Part shown: piece after piece, positions 35,825-44,770 of the stretch
Position numbering within the stretch: position 1 is the first letter of the stretch
How the letters are laid out: every line of letters starts with the position of its first letter
Assembly: GCF_046299575.1 (NCBI RefSeq)
Contig: NZ_JBKBHX010000002.1
Location: forward strand, 372,001 to 436,000
Direction of reading: 5' to 3'
Source: Thermaurantimonas sp046299575
GTDB lineage: Bacteria; Bacteroidota; Bacteroidia; Flavobacteriales; Schleiferiaceae
Length of the DNA: 64,000 nucleotides
Made by a program: the position numbers and the translations under genes
Notes under the pieces: generated by a model
What the model was told of the DNA's origin: nothing
Seen by the model: only the letters and a program-made list of their open reading frames with translations
Databases searched by the model: none

Positions 35825-36964
35825 TTAAGCTAATACATTCCTCTTTGCCAATTCGGCTGCCAGCACATCCATACGCTTTGCCCATGTATTTTCCATAGCT
35901 TCCAATAATGGCGCGTGAGGCTCAAAATTTTTTTCTAACATGACATAGATGGCTTCGACAAAACCTTTAACTCCCTCAGCCACTGCCATATGCCCCGAAA
36001 CTTTATCTATCAAATCAGGCAACGGTGTCGTTACAACCGGTTTATTGCATGCCAGATATTCATAGTATTTCGTAGGAAACACACCTGAAGTACGATCATT
36101 GACCAAATAAGGAATTAATCCAACATCAATGCTGTTTAATGCTTTATTCAACTCAAAGTATCCAAGCCGGCCAGTGAAAAGGACATTAGAATATTTTTTC
36201 AAACTGATTAATCCATTCTGTTTAAAATCACCAATCAGTACAAATAGAAGATCAGAACACCTCTCAACGATCCCTTCCATCAAAGGTATATCTACCACAA
36301 GATCGGTACCCATGTAGCCAATTACACCTTTGAAATTCTCAGCTCGCTTAGCAATCTCTTCAAGGCCTTCTGTTGGATAAAATCTCCCAACATCCACCCC
36401 TTGAGGAAGATATAGTATATCCGGCCTGATGTTAAAATAGTCTTCTACCGTCGTGCGACTGTCAGCAGTGACTAGATCGGCTGTTTCCACGGCTTTGCGT
36501 TCAACTTCTTTTGCCTTGCTCGATAACTGATCAGAAACCTGTCGACGTGCAAATAAGTCCAACCAACGAAAGCCCCCTTTTTGAAAATAGTTCAACATAA
36601 ACGCATTGCAATATCCCGCATAAACTAACGACTCTTCAGCAGGAGCAGCATTCTTCGACAGAATTTTATAATTCAACCTGTCAAATACCGGGTTGTAATG
36701 AAAAGGTATATATAAGTGATTGACGAATTCAAAGTTCTTTCTTACAGGATTAGTTAAAACCGAAGGAGCTGATTTTCTTTTATTCGCCGAGTATTCTTGA
36801 AATTTAACCAGTAATTCTTTAAAACCATAATTGATTAAACCATAGGGCTGATGCACGTAAGCTCTTTCAAACCACTCTGAGAATCGAAAAATCAACTCAT
36901 GCTGCCGCTCCCAATTGTGGCTCCAATGAACTGTAGGAAATGCTACAAAATTTCTAAGTTTCAA
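35825..36964 (-). CDS. Glycosyltransferase (GT4-like)
   Basis: A 379-residue glycosyltransferase of GT-B type. C-terminal half shows YLPQGVDVGRFYP, GVIGYMGTD, NVLFTGRLGYFELNKAL and PTKYYEYLACNKPVVTTPLPD, the usual donor-sugar nucleotide-binding pattern of family 4. The N-terminal half is less conserved. The only plausible start is TTG at 36964, directly after the preceding gene's TAA; there is no nearby in-frame ATG. Sugar and acceptor unknown. Confidence 0.85.
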   Translation of the reverse strand: MKLRNFVAFPTVHWSHNWERQHELIFRFSEWFERAYVHQPYGLINYGFKELLVKFQEYSANKRKSAPSVLTNPVRKNFEFVNHLYIPFHYNPVFDRLNYKILSKNAAPAEESLVYAGYCNAFMLNYFQKGGFRWLDLFARRQVSDQLSSKAKEVERKAVETADLVTADSRTTVEDYFNIRPDILYLPQGVDVGRFYPTEGLEEIAKRAENFKGVIGYMGTDLVVDIPLMEGIVERCSDLLFVLIGDFKQNGLISLKKYSNVLFTGRLGYFELNKALNSIDVGLIPYLVNDRTSGVFPTKYYEYLACNKPVVTTPLPDLIDKVSGHMAVAEGVKGFVEAIYVMLEKNFEPHAPLLEAMENTWAKRMDVLAAELAKRNVLA

Positions 36965-37372
36965 TTAGCTTTTTTTCTTTTTGCGGTGAAAAACAAACAC
37001 CTTCATCGGGAATCCGTTTACATCCTGCGAAAAAGCCGTTTGTAGTCTCCAGCCCAAATCAGAAGCTTTTTCGAGCACTTCAGCCGATGAGCGAATTATT
37101 GACGAACGCAATATGGCGGCTTCACGAAGATTTTCAGGAGTTGCATATACTTCCACTATTAGCCCCATATTTCGCATGTCTTGCAGCTTGCGGTCTATTT
37201 CTGTCAGTTTTGGCTGAAGCTGTGCCGCTGATTGAAGCACATCTGATTGTGCTGGCTCATATACGGAAACGACTAAATATTCGAGTTTAAGTGATTTGTG
37301 CTGGGCATGTGTTTTATGTCCGACAATCAGAAAGACAACAAAAACGATAAAACCTAAAATTCTTTTTCTCAT
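36965..37372 (-). CDS. Exported protein of unknown function
   Basis: 135 residues with a signal peptide (ILGFIVFVVFLIVGHKTHAQ) and a mature domain of alternating helices and strands (LVVSVYEPAQSD, RDKLQD-type helices, GWRLQTAFSQDVNG, MKVFVFHRKKKK). I do not know the family. Its start overlaps the gamma carbonic anhydrase stop as ATGA and it abuts the glycosyltransferase. Basic C-terminus (RKKKK) is notable. Confidence 0.65.
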   Translation of the reverse strand: MRKRILGFIVFVVFLIVGHKTHAQHKSLKLEYLVVSVYEPAQSDVLQSAAQLQPKLTEIDRKLQDMRNMGLIVEVYATPENLREAAILRSSIIRSSAEVLEKASDLGWRLQTAFSQDVNGFPMKVFVFHRKKKKS

Positions 37373-37884
37373 TTCTTAAACCATGAACTGTACATTACAT
37401 AATTATTTGCTATGCGCATTACCTCGCCTTCGAAAAGTTCCTGATCCAAGTCTTTGACCTTACGGGCAGGTACTCCGGCAAATATACTCCCTGAAGGCAC
37501 GCGAGTACCTTCGAGCACCACAGCACCAGCTGCTATGATGCAGTTGCTTTCAATCACACAGCCATCCATCACTATGGCACCCATACCGATGAGCACATTG
37601 TCGTGTATCGTACATCCGTGCACGATGGCATTGTGGCCTATAGAAACGTTGTTGCCAATATTGGTAGGCGCCCTTTGATACGTGCAGTGGATTGTCGCAT
37701 TGTCTTGTACGTTCACCTTGTTGCCCATTCGGATGTAGTGTACGTCGCCCCGCACCACGGCATTAAACCAAATACTGCAATCATCGCCCATCACCACATC
37801 GCCCACTACCACGGAGGTCTCGGCCAGATAGCAGTTTTGACCGAAAACAGGTGATTTGCCATTGACTTCCTTTACAATTGCCAT
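37369..37884 (-). CDS. Gamma carbonic anhydrase family protein
   Basis: A 171-residue left-handed beta-helix hexapeptide protein. The metal-ligand His residues are visible in ATIHCTYQ and GHNAIVHGCTIHDN. The hexapeptide repeats (VVGDVVMGDDCSIWFNAVVRGD, split) and GTRVPSGSIFAGVPARKV are typical. It resembles the YrdA/CaiE-like group, which may or may not show carbonic anhydrase activity. Divergent from the Nfu gene with an 88-nt spacer holding -7 boxes on both strands. Confidence 0.93.
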   Translation of the reverse strand: MAIVKEVNGKSPVFGQNCYLAETSVVVGDVVMGDDCSIWFNAVVRGDVHYIRMGNKVNVQDNATIHCTYQRAPTNIGNNVSIGHNAIVHGCTIHDNVLIGMGAIVMDGCVIESNCIIAAGAVVLEGTRVPSGSIFAGVPARKVKDLDQELFEGEVMRIANNYVMYSSWFKK

Positions 37885-37907
37885 AACGATTTATAAAAAT
37901 CTGAACA

Positions 37908-37915
37908 CAAAGGTA
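37908..37915 (-). promoter_or_regulatory. Candidate -7 box for the gamma carbonic anhydrase gene
   Basis: Reverse-strand TACCTTTG matches TAnnTTTG, 24-31 nt upstream of the start at 37884. It is back-to-back with a forward box at 37946-37953. Confidence 0.35.
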
Positions 37916-37945
37916 ACAGGATGGTTTCTTGAGGTTGAATAAAAG

Positions 37946-37953
37946 TACTTTTG
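37946..37953 (+). promoter_or_regulatory. Candidate -7 box for the Nfu gene
   Basis: Forward TACTTTTG matches TAnnTTTG and lies about 20 nt before the ATG at 37973. A TTG -33 element at normal spacing is not obvious. Confidence 0.35.
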
Positions 37954-37972
37954 TGTTTAAATTACTTGAATA

Positions 37973-38605
37973 ATGGAAACAAAAAAAATACCCATCAGCA
38001 TATATGCCGAGGCTACTCCCAACCCATCTGTCATGAAATTTGTGGCCAATCGAATGCTGGTAGATGATGGTGCTTATGAATTCAAAAACATAGAAGAAGC
38101 TCGCATATCCCCCCTGGCTACTAAGTTATTTCACTTTCCCTTTGTAAAAGAAATATTTATCTCGGCTAATTTTATTGCTATTGCCAAATACAACATCACC
38201 GAGTGGAACGATGTGGCATTAGAAGTGCGTGAATTCATCTCTTCGTATCTGCAAGAAGGTAATCCTATAGTAACAGTACCCTCATCTATAGCTTCTGCCG
38301 CTGATGAAACTTGTGACACACAATCAGAAACCACCGTAGACTTTAAACTTCCTAATCCAGAAGAATTAGGTGAGGTAGAGCGCAGAATCGTGGAAATACT
38401 CGATGAATATGTAAAACCCGCTGTCGAGCAAGACGGCGGCAATATTGTTTTCGTTGGCTATGATGAAGGTGTTGTAAAAGTGCTTTTGCGCGGAGCATGC
38501 TCAGGATGCCCTTCTTCTACCCTCACGCTTAAGAACGGAATACTTACCCTACTACAGCGTATGTTGCCCACTTTGGTCAAAGATGTTGAAGCCATTAATG
38601 GGTAA
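37973..38605 (+). CDS. nfuA: NifU-family Fe-S cluster scaffold (Nfu)
   Basis: A 210-residue two-domain Nfu: an N-terminal degenerate A-type-like Nfu_N domain (IYAEATPNPSVMKFVANRML), an acidic linker, then a C-terminal NifU domain with the CSGCPSSTLTLK CxxC motif (about residue 170) that bridges an Fe-S cluster in the dimer. It delivers clusters to apo-targets such as lipoyl synthase, which fits the nearby lipB. Symbol is by similarity; nomenclature varies. Start ATG at 37973. Confidence 0.93.
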   Translation: METKKIPISIYAEATPNPSVMKFVANRMLVDDGAYEFKNIEEARISPLATKLFHFPFVKEIFISANFIAIAKYNITEWNDVALEVREFISSYLQEGNPIVTVPSSIASAADETCDTQSETTVDFKLPNPEELGEVERRIVEILDEYVKPAVEQDGGNIVFVGYDEGVVKVLLRGACSGCPSSTLTLKNGILTLLQRMLPTLVKDVEAING

Positions 38606-38705
38606 AGGAAGAAAATGTAAATTTTTTATTGAATTTATTGCATCAAAACATTGATTAAATCGATGTAATCTAATTTAGCCGCCAACGATCACAATTCTTT
38701 TACCC

Positions 38706-39695
38706 ATGATGCTCTCTCTCATCGAAAAATTTCCAGGGCATATTGTCGATGCAGTCACTTTAGCAAAGAACAGCGCTTTTAAAAAACCACAAAACGAAAT
38801 CCGAAACGTAATCATTACCGGACTGGGAGGTAGTGGCATAGGCGCATCCATGGTGCAAGACCTCCTGTCAGCACATGTTGAGGTGCCCATCGTTATAAAC
38901 AAAGACTACCATCTGCCTGCATTTGCTGGAGAAAATACACTTGTAATTGCCTGCAGCTACAGTGGCGATACCGAAGAAACCATCAGCGCCCTACAGCAGG
39001 CTGAAGATTGCAGCTGCGAAATTGCCATCATTACATCGGGTGGATACATGTTGGAAATAGCCCGCCAGAAAGGATACAATCACCTGGTGATGCCCGCCGG
39101 AAATCCGCCCCGCTCCATGCTTGGCTATAGCCTTGTATTTCAGCTTTACATGCTAGCTAACTACGGAATCTCTCGCCTTGCCTTAGACAACGATATCCTG
39201 CTTACATCTGAATACCTTCGCGAAAACCGTGAAAAAATTCAAACTGACGCTCGCTATATTACAGTGCGCTTGCATAAAAAAGTGTTTGCCATCTATGCCT
39301 GCAGCGGATTTGGCAGCATAGCCGAGCGCTTCCGCCAGCAACTGAATGAAAATGCCAAAATGCCTGGCTGGAATGGCACCATACCTGAGATGAATCACAA
39401 TGAACTCGTCGGTTGGCAAGGTGGAGATGCCAATCTGGCAGCTGTATTTATTCATACCCCTTTTGACGATAAGAGAAACCAACGCCGGGCTGAAATCAGC
39501 GCTCAAATAATTTCCGATAGCACTCCCACCGTATTGCACATTCAAGCAATTGGTGAAACACCCTTGCGCGCCATGTTGTACCTCATACATCTAACTGACT
39601 GGATATCTTTCTATCTCAGTGAACTAAATGGCGTTGACATCATGGATATCCAAGTAATTAACCACCTAAAAAAAGAATTAGCCAACTACCGTTGA
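38706..39695 (+). CDS. Bifunctional phosphoglucose/phosphomannose isomerase (SIS domain)
   Basis: A 329-residue protein with two SIS subdomains. The first has VIITGLGGSGIGASM and VIACSYSGDTEETISAL. The second half contains EMNHNELVGW, a motif of the bacterial/archaeal bifunctional PGI/PMI family (about 330 residues). It interconverts glucose-6-P, fructose-6-P and mannose-6-P. Two adjacent ATGs (38706, 38709) are possible. Its TGA overlaps the lipB TTG start as TTGA, so lipB is coupled to it. Confidence 0.92.
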   Translation: MMLSLIEKFPGHIVDAVTLAKNSAFKKPQNEIRNVIITGLGGSGIGASMVQDLLSAHVEVPIVINKDYHLPAFAGENTLVIACSYSGDTEETISALQQAEDCSCEIAIITSGGYMLEIARQKGYNHLVMPAGNPPRSMLGYSLVFQLYMLANYGISRLALDNDILLTSEYLRENREKIQTDARYITVRLHKKVFAIYACSGFGSIAERFRQQLNENAKMPGWNGTIPEMNHNELVGWQGGDANLAAVFIHTPFDDKRNQRRAEISAQIISDSTPTVLHIQAIGETPLRAMLYLIHLTDWISFYLSELNGVDIMDIQVINHLKKELANYR

Positions 39696-40408
39696 GCTTG
39701 CTTTCAAACCATCCACGCTCAGTAAAGCTGCTCCGATGGGGCATTCGCGACTATGCCCCCTCTTGGGCTCTGCAAGAGGAGCTCTTTAAAAGCGTTGAAG
39801 AGGGTAAACTGCTCAGAAGAAACGGCCAAACAGTCCAATATCCCGTCAACTATCTCATTACCGTTGAACATCCGCCCGTTTACACATTAGGCAAGAGTGC
39901 TAATGCAGCCAATCTCATCTACCCGGAGCAGTTTTACATTGAAAAAGGTGCCCAAATTTTTAAAACCAATCGAGGAGGAGACGTCACTTTCCACGGACCT
40001 GGTCAACTGGTAGTTTATCCCATTTTCGATCTTGACCAGTTTTTCACGGACATACACAAATATTTAAGGTTTTTGGAGGAAGCCGTTATCCGCACTCTGG
40101 CAGAGTACGGCATCATTGCCGATCGTTCACCCGGTGAAACCGGTGTTTGGATCGATCCTAAAGGGCTACAACCACGCAAAATTTGTGCAATGGGCGTAAG
40201 AGCAGCCCGCTGGATTACCATGCACGGACTATCCCTCAATGTAAATACTGACTTGAGGTGGTTTGATTACATCATCCCTTGCGGTATCCGCAATAAAGCG
40301 GTAACATCACTTAAAGAAGAACTCAACCGCGAGGTACCCTTGCAGGAAGTTGAAGAAAAGCTTCTTCGACACTTTAAAGAGCTATTCGAATTTCAATGGC
40401 ATAGGTAA
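39692..40408 (+). CDS. lipB: Lipoyl(octanoyl) transferase
   Basis: Transfers octanoyl groups from ACP to lipoyl domains. 238 residues with TVEHPPVYTLG, RGGDVTFHGPGQLV (94-107), Lys163 in RKICAMGVR (catalytic Lys) and Cys197 in IIPCGI (catalytic Cys). No ATG is available before the family start; translation must begin at TTG (39692, overlapping the isomerase stop as TTGA, or 39698). Length matches the family. It converges on the HupE-like gene with a 6-nt gap. lipA is not in the window. Confidence 0.96.
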   Translation: MSLLSNHPRSVKLLRWGIRDYAPSWALQEELFKSVEEGKLLRRNGQTVQYPVNYLITVEHPPVYTLGKSANAANLIYPEQFYIEKGAQIFKTNRGGDVTFHGPGQLVVYPIFDLDQFFTDIHKYLRFLEEAVIRTLAEYGIIADRSPGETGVWIDPKGLQPRKICAMGVRAARWITMHGLSLNVNTDLRWFDYIIPCGIRNKAVTSLKEELNREVPLQEVEEKLLRHFKELFEFQWHR

Positions 40409-40414
40409 AATCCA

Positions 40415-40987
40415 TCACAACGGACTGTTTTCTATAGCCATCCAAAGCGAAAGGGCAAATCCACCTCCAGACACAAAAATGAGCCAGTCTCTATGTTTGT
40501 AATTGAGCAAATTTTGTATTAATAGTGAAACTCCTAAAATAATAAAAACCACTACTAATTGTCCCCACTCAATTCCTAAGTTAAAAGGTAAAAGCGCCGA
40601 CCAAAAACTTCCGGCAGAATTTGTAAGCATGGAATAGTAATTTGAAAAACCAAATCCATGAATTAATCCAAAAAGCAAGGCAATCCACTTGGTGAATTTT
40701 CCGCCCTTTTTATCGAGAGAGATGAGGTTGTTTATTGAAGAAAGTAAAATTGTTACGGGAATTAAAAATTCAATCCAATTTTTTGAAGGTTTAAAAAGAT
40801 CTAAAGCGGAAAGAATTAATGTAATAGAATGACCAATGGTAAAAAGAGTAATCGTTATTATAATATCAAACCATTCTTTGGGCTGAAAGCGAACAATAAG
40901 TACCATTAAAAACAAAATATGGTCAATGGCTGCCAGATCTGTTATATGTGCATATCCAAGCCAGAAATAGGTAGAAAATGCTTCCAT
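40415..40987 (-). CDS. HupE/UreJ-family membrane protein
   Basis: A 190-residue membrane protein of five to six helices with conserved HITDLAAIDHILFLMVLIVRF (split), ITLFTIGHSITL and LIHGFGFSNYY, the HupE/UreJ_2 family signature. Members are linked to nickel/urease or hydrogenase systems in other bacteria, but no such genes are nearby and the Bacteroidota versions are of unknown function. Coupled by ATGA to the DUF6702 gene. The gene is clearly more A+T-rich than lipB next to it. Confidence 0.85.
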   Translation of the reverse strand: MEAFSTYFWLGYAHITDLAAIDHILFLMVLIVRFQPKEWFDIIITITLFTIGHSITLILSALDLFKPSKNWIEFLIPVTILLSSINNLISLDKKGGKFTKWIALLFGLIHGFGFSNYYSMLTNSAGSFWSALLPFNLGIEWGQLVVVFIILGVSLLIQNLLNYKHRDWLIFVSGGGFALSLWMAIENSPL

Positions 40988-41439
40988 CAGGGCAATGTAT
41001 ATTCAGCATTTCTTGCGTCCAAAACAGTTGTTTTTATCTTATCGTTTCGATATATATGCACAACATTTTTTTGCGCCGAAAATTTTTCTAAGAAAATTGT
41101 ATTTTTTACTTTTAAACGGTTTATAAAACTGCTTGATACTGTACCAAATATCAGCACTGCATCCCCCTTGTCTTTAATCTCTTTAAAAAATATCCTGAGG
41201 GATTTTTGGTCGTCGTATAGTTGAAAGTGTTTTTCAAAATAAACATATACTTTTAGTGAGTTTTTTTCTAAATTTTCAAAGTCGTCGTCAAGTACTTTTT
41301 CAAGGTCATCTTTAAAGACACGAATTTCAATTTGAAGGTCGCTTTCAGTAAATCTAATCGTTGAAACGCTCAGATAGTACTCGTGAGAAATAGCACTAAA
41401 TATTGTGCTTAAGGTCAATAGAAAAACCTTTATGGACAT
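40987..41439 (-). CDS. DUF6702-like exported protein
   Basis: 150 residues with a short signal peptide (VFLLTLSTIFSAIS) then HEYYLSVSTIRFTESDLQIEIRVFKDDLE (split motif), resembling Bacteroidota DUF6702, a periplasmic beta-sandwich family typically found next to HupE-like genes. The function is not known. Its stop overlaps the HupE-like start (ATGA), and its start overlaps the stop of the upstream gene by 10 nt, so the three are translated together. Confidence 0.72.
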   Translation of the reverse strand: MSIKVFLLTLSTIFSAISHEYYLSVSTIRFTESDLQIEIRVFKDDLEKVLDDDFENLEKNSLKVYVYFEKHFQLYDDQKSLRIFFKEIKDKGDAVLIFGTVSSSFINRLKVKNTIFLEKFSAQKNVVHIYRNDKIKTTVLDARNAEYTLP

Positions 41440-41819
41440 CTGACTGAAGCTGTTTTAGCAGTATCTACATACAGTACTGTGGCTTCTTTTTCACAGTTGC
41501 GTATTACCATATGTACTATTGGAAGTGTGCCTTTCGTGCTGAGTACATACTCCGGGCACTCCATTCCGCGAATTTTACTCTCTGAAAAGTGAACCATAGA
41601 GACCGACAGTAAACTGTCAATTGATTCCTGTTCTATTCCGAGCTGAGAAAGTTGACATTTTGAAAATTCTGTAAGAATAAGTTCTTTTCTCTTTAGGTTG
41701 TCAATTACTCTGCCTTCAGGAAAGTATGTGCACGCAATGTTTCTGTTCCCAAATAAAAATTTAACCAGAAAAATTCCGAGTAACACCCCAAATAAATACA
41801 AAATGATTTTCTTTGCCAT
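41430..41819 (-). CDS. Small membrane-anchored protein (DUF4258-like)
   Basis: 129 residues: an N-terminal membrane segment (ILYLFGVLLGIFLVKFLFG) followed by a soluble region with CTYFPEGRV, MVHFSESKIRG, CPEYVLSTK and VIRNCEKEATVLYV. The layout resembles anchored DUF4258-type proteins of Bacteroidota, but I am unsure. First gene of the reverse-strand trio with the DUF6702-like and HupE-like genes, and divergent from the histidine kinase with only 32 nt between starts. A reverse TACTTTTG box is at 41827-41834. Confidence 0.65.
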   Translation of the reverse strand: MAKKIILYLFGVLLGIFLVKFLFGNRNIACTYFPEGRVIDNLKRKELILTEFSKCQLSQLGIEQESIDSLLSVSMVHFSESKIRGMECPEYVLSTKGTLPIVHMVIRNCEKEATVLYVDTAKTASVRCP

Positions 41820-41826
41820 GACAGGG

Positions 41827-41834
41827 CAAAAGTA
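41827..41834 (-). promoter_or_regulatory. Possible -7 box upstream of the DUF4258-like gene
   Basis: Reverse-strand TACTTTTG matches TAnnTTTG in the 32-nt divergent spacer. It would give an almost leaderless mRNA. No -33 box is seen. Confidence 0.25.
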
Positions 41835-41851
41835 GAGAAATCAGCTAACTG

Positions 41852-44761
41852 ATGAGATTAAAATTTTCATACCTGGTGGCACTCACATTTAGTCTTCTCG
41901 CCGTATTCACCGTAAACGACTTACAGGGTCAGGAACTTTTGGTGAATGAAATCAACGTTTTTGAAGGAATATCAAATGTGCCAATTTATACTATACAAAC
42001 TGATGAAAAAGGATTTATATATCTGACTACCGAAAAAGGCATATTTCGCTATAATGGAATTACATTTACAAAGTTTGATCTAGATGGAGCAAATAATGAA
42101 TCCTTTAATTACGTCTATAAGCTTAGCGATGGAAGAATTTTAGCAATAAACTTTTACGAGGGCATTTTCGAACTTAAAAACGACAAATTTGAAAAAAGAA
42201 ACATCTTCGGAATAAAAGACTATAAATATACTTTTTTCTCAATAACTGAATTGAATAAAAAAATCTATTTACTAACGGATATTGCCCTTTTTGTGCTTGA
42301 CAAAGAATTTCAAATAAGTAAATTATTGGACAACGAAAACAAAGAATACAACATAAAGTACTTCTCACACATGGAAAAAATAGGAGACACCATTTATGTG
42401 TTTCCAAAGGGAAAATATTTATTGAAAATCGATAAATTCGGTAATTTTTATAAAGATTCATTACCAGGAGATTGCAGATGGACTGCAACAGTAATGGGAA
42501 ACCAATTGTTTTTCACATGCAGAGATTATCCTTCAGCCATTTTTAAAAGAGTAAGAGGAAATAACGAAAAAATTTACAATGCAATTTTTAACGATGAAAT
42601 TACAACATATAAAATTAAAAATATAAATAACGATCTTTACTTCTGTACTTCAAAGGGATTAGCAAAAATAAATAATAAAACAAACCAAGTTGAGTGGATT
42701 ATTCGAAACAAACGCACAAATGATTTAACCATTGATTACGAAGGGAATTACTGGGCAATAACACTTGATGGAGAACTTTTGAATTGGAATGATTTTAACA
42801 TTAGAAAAATACACACAAAACTTGCTGAAAACATTACTAATTCAACAGCAATAGATTCAAACAAAATTCTGTTTGCTACAAGTTTAAATAACTTTTATTC
42901 ATTTGATCTTAAAACCAAGACCTTAAAGCATATCGGACAGTATGGAAAAGACGGTGTAAAATTTTTATATTACGACAAAGCATCTAATAGACTCTACTTT
43001 CAGTTCGGTAGTATTGATTTAAGCACTGGAAAGTATTACAATTTCTATTCAGGAAATTATATTGCTAAAGGGCCAGATGGAGATATGATTTTTTGTATTT
43101 CCAATAAAATTTATGTGTTTTCAAACACACAAAAAGACAGTACCTATAAATTTCAAGCTGATATGGGCGGATATTTAAAAAAAATCTATGAATCCCGCTC
43201 GTATAAAACCGTTTTTATTGATTCTGCTGCCTACATTCTCCTTTTTAATGGAATAATTAAATATTATCAAGGAAATATAACTTTTGTAAAGGACCTTCTG
43301 ACAGGTAAAAGTATAATAGGATATGACATGGTTATTGATTCTGAAAAGAATTTATGGGTTGCCAACTTAGATAAAGGTATAGAAGTGTACAGATATGAAT
43401 TTTTGAAGAAAACTTTCGAAATGCAAAATTACTTTACTAAGGGTAGTTCAATCTTAAAGTTGAAATACAACAAGCCCTACATACTCGCATTGTATCAGGA
43501 GGGGTTAGTTATGATACATGAGAAAACACACGAAATCATAGATGTAAATAGCATCTTAGGAAAATTTAGTAAAGTAATGAACGATGCTGTTTATTCAAAT
43601 GATACACTTTACATTTTTACAAAAGATGAAATCATTTTTTGTACATTGACAAATAAAAGAGATGCAAGGGCAAAAATTTTTCTTAATGGTATTACTGATG
43701 CTAATTCAAACTTTTATTCAACTGAAAATAATCCAGAAATAAAATTAAGCAGCAAAACTATCTTCCTAAATTACGATTTTTTAAGCTACAGCAATCAAGG
43801 TGGAATTAAAATAGCCTATAGAATAAAAGATTTAGATACATCCTGGAACTTTATAAGTGCAGATGTAAATAAAATCTTCTTTCCTTATTTAATTCCCGGA
43901 AAGCATACCATACAACTTGCAGCTGTAAACAGTAGTGGAAAAATAATATCCGATATACAAACAGTAACTGTTATTGTACCTCAGTCATTCTTTTTATCCC
44001 CATTGTTTTTTATTTTAGTTATAATTGCGTTAATCGGATTATTAGTAATAGCCTACTATTTAAACGATGCTAAGGTGAAGAAAAGAGAGCTTCTTAATAA
44101 CCAACTTCGCATGTCAAAACTTACTGCTCTACGTTCGCGAATGAACCCACATTTTGTGTACAACATTTTGAATTCTATACAAAGTTTAATCTACATAGGT
44201 GATAAAAAAACAGCCAGTTCAAGCTTATCAAAATTTTCTGAACTTATGCGACTCGTGTTAGACCTCTCGGATAAAGAAAACATTTCACTGGTAGATGAAA
44301 TACATGTCATTGAATTATATCTGGAATTGGAGAAATTGCGGTTTGGTGATGAATTTAAATTTACCATTGATTTTGATAATGAATTGAGATATTTAAATCC
44401 TAAAATACCGGGATTTTTCATACAACCGTTTGTAGAAAATTCGATCAAACATGGGCTTTTGCATAAAAATGGCGATAAGAGATTGCTGTTAAAAATAGAA
44501 AAGGGAACGAATAATGACATACGGATTATAGTTGATGACAATGGAATTGGTCGGAAAAAATCAGCAGAAATTAATGCCCGACGTAACCTAAAAAAATCTT
44601 CTTTCGCGGTTGAAGCTATTATCAATCGAATAAATTTGATAAATTCGCAACTGAAACGAAAAATTGTTTTGCAAATTTTTGACAAAGTGGACCTGAACAA
44701 TGAACCTTCTGGCACGACTGTCATAATTAGCATACCCGTTGAATTAGAATTGGATACATAA
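41852..44761 (+). CDS. LytS-type sensor histidine kinase with periplasmic propeller sensor
   Basis: A 969-residue kinase. A signal peptide/first membrane segment is followed by a large periplasmic region with beta-propeller-like repeats (for example IYTIQTDEKGFIYLTTEKGIF, split, and IDYEGNYWAITLDGELLNWND), an Ig-like Y_Y_Y module, a membrane helix at about 711-735, and a His_kinase/HATPase_c domain with His767 in RMNPHFVYNILNS, the N-box FIQPFVENSIKHGL and VDDNGIGRKKS. It should phosphorylate the LytTR regulator that follows 9 nt later. The gene is strikingly A+T-rich relative to neighbours. Signal unknown. Confidence 0.92.
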   Translation: MRLKFSYLVALTFSLLAVFTVNDLQGQELLVNEINVFEGISNVPIYTIQTDEKGFIYLTTEKGIFRYNGITFTKFDLDGANNESFNYVYKLSDGRILAINFYEGIFELKNDKFEKRNIFGIKDYKYTFFSITELNKKIYLLTDIALFVLDKEFQISKLLDNENKEYNIKYFSHMEKIGDTIYVFPKGKYLLKIDKFGNFYKDSLPGDCRWTATVMGNQLFFTCRDYPSAIFKRVRGNNEKIYNAIFNDEITTYKIKNINNDLYFCTSKGLAKINNKTNQVEWIIRNKRTNDLTIDYEGNYWAITLDGELLNWNDFNIRKIHTKLAENITNSTAIDSNKILFATSLNNFYSFDLKTKTLKHIGQYGKDGVKFLYYDKASNRLYFQFGSIDLSTGKYYNFYSGNYIAKGPDGDMIFCISNKIYVFSNTQKDSTYKFQADMGGYLKKIYESRSYKTVFIDSAAYILLFNGIIKYYQGNITFVKDLLTGKSIIGYDMVIDSEKNLWVANLDKGIEVYRYEFLKKTFEMQNYFTKGSSILKLKYNKPYILALYQEGLVMIHEKTHEIIDVNSILGKFSKVMNDAVYSNDTLYIFTKDEIIFCTLTNKRDARAKIFLNGITDANSNFYSTENNPEIKLSSKTIFLNYDFLSYSNQGGIKIAYRIKDLDTSWNFISADVNKIFFPYLIPGKHTIQLAAVNSSGKIISDIQTVTVIVPQSFFLSPLFFILVIIALIGLLVIAYYLNDAKVKKRELLNNQLRMSKLTALRSRMNPHFVYNILNSIQSLIYIGDKKTASSSLSKFSELMRLVLDLSDKENISLVDEIHVIELYLELEKLRFGDEFKFTIDFDNELRYLNPKIPGFFIQPFVENSIKHGLLHKNGDKRLLLKIEKGTNNDIRIIVDDNGIGRKKSAEINARRNLKKSSFAVEAIINRINLINSQLKRKIVLQIFDKVDLNNEPSGTTVIISIPVELELDT

Positions 44762-44770
44762 ATATTGATT

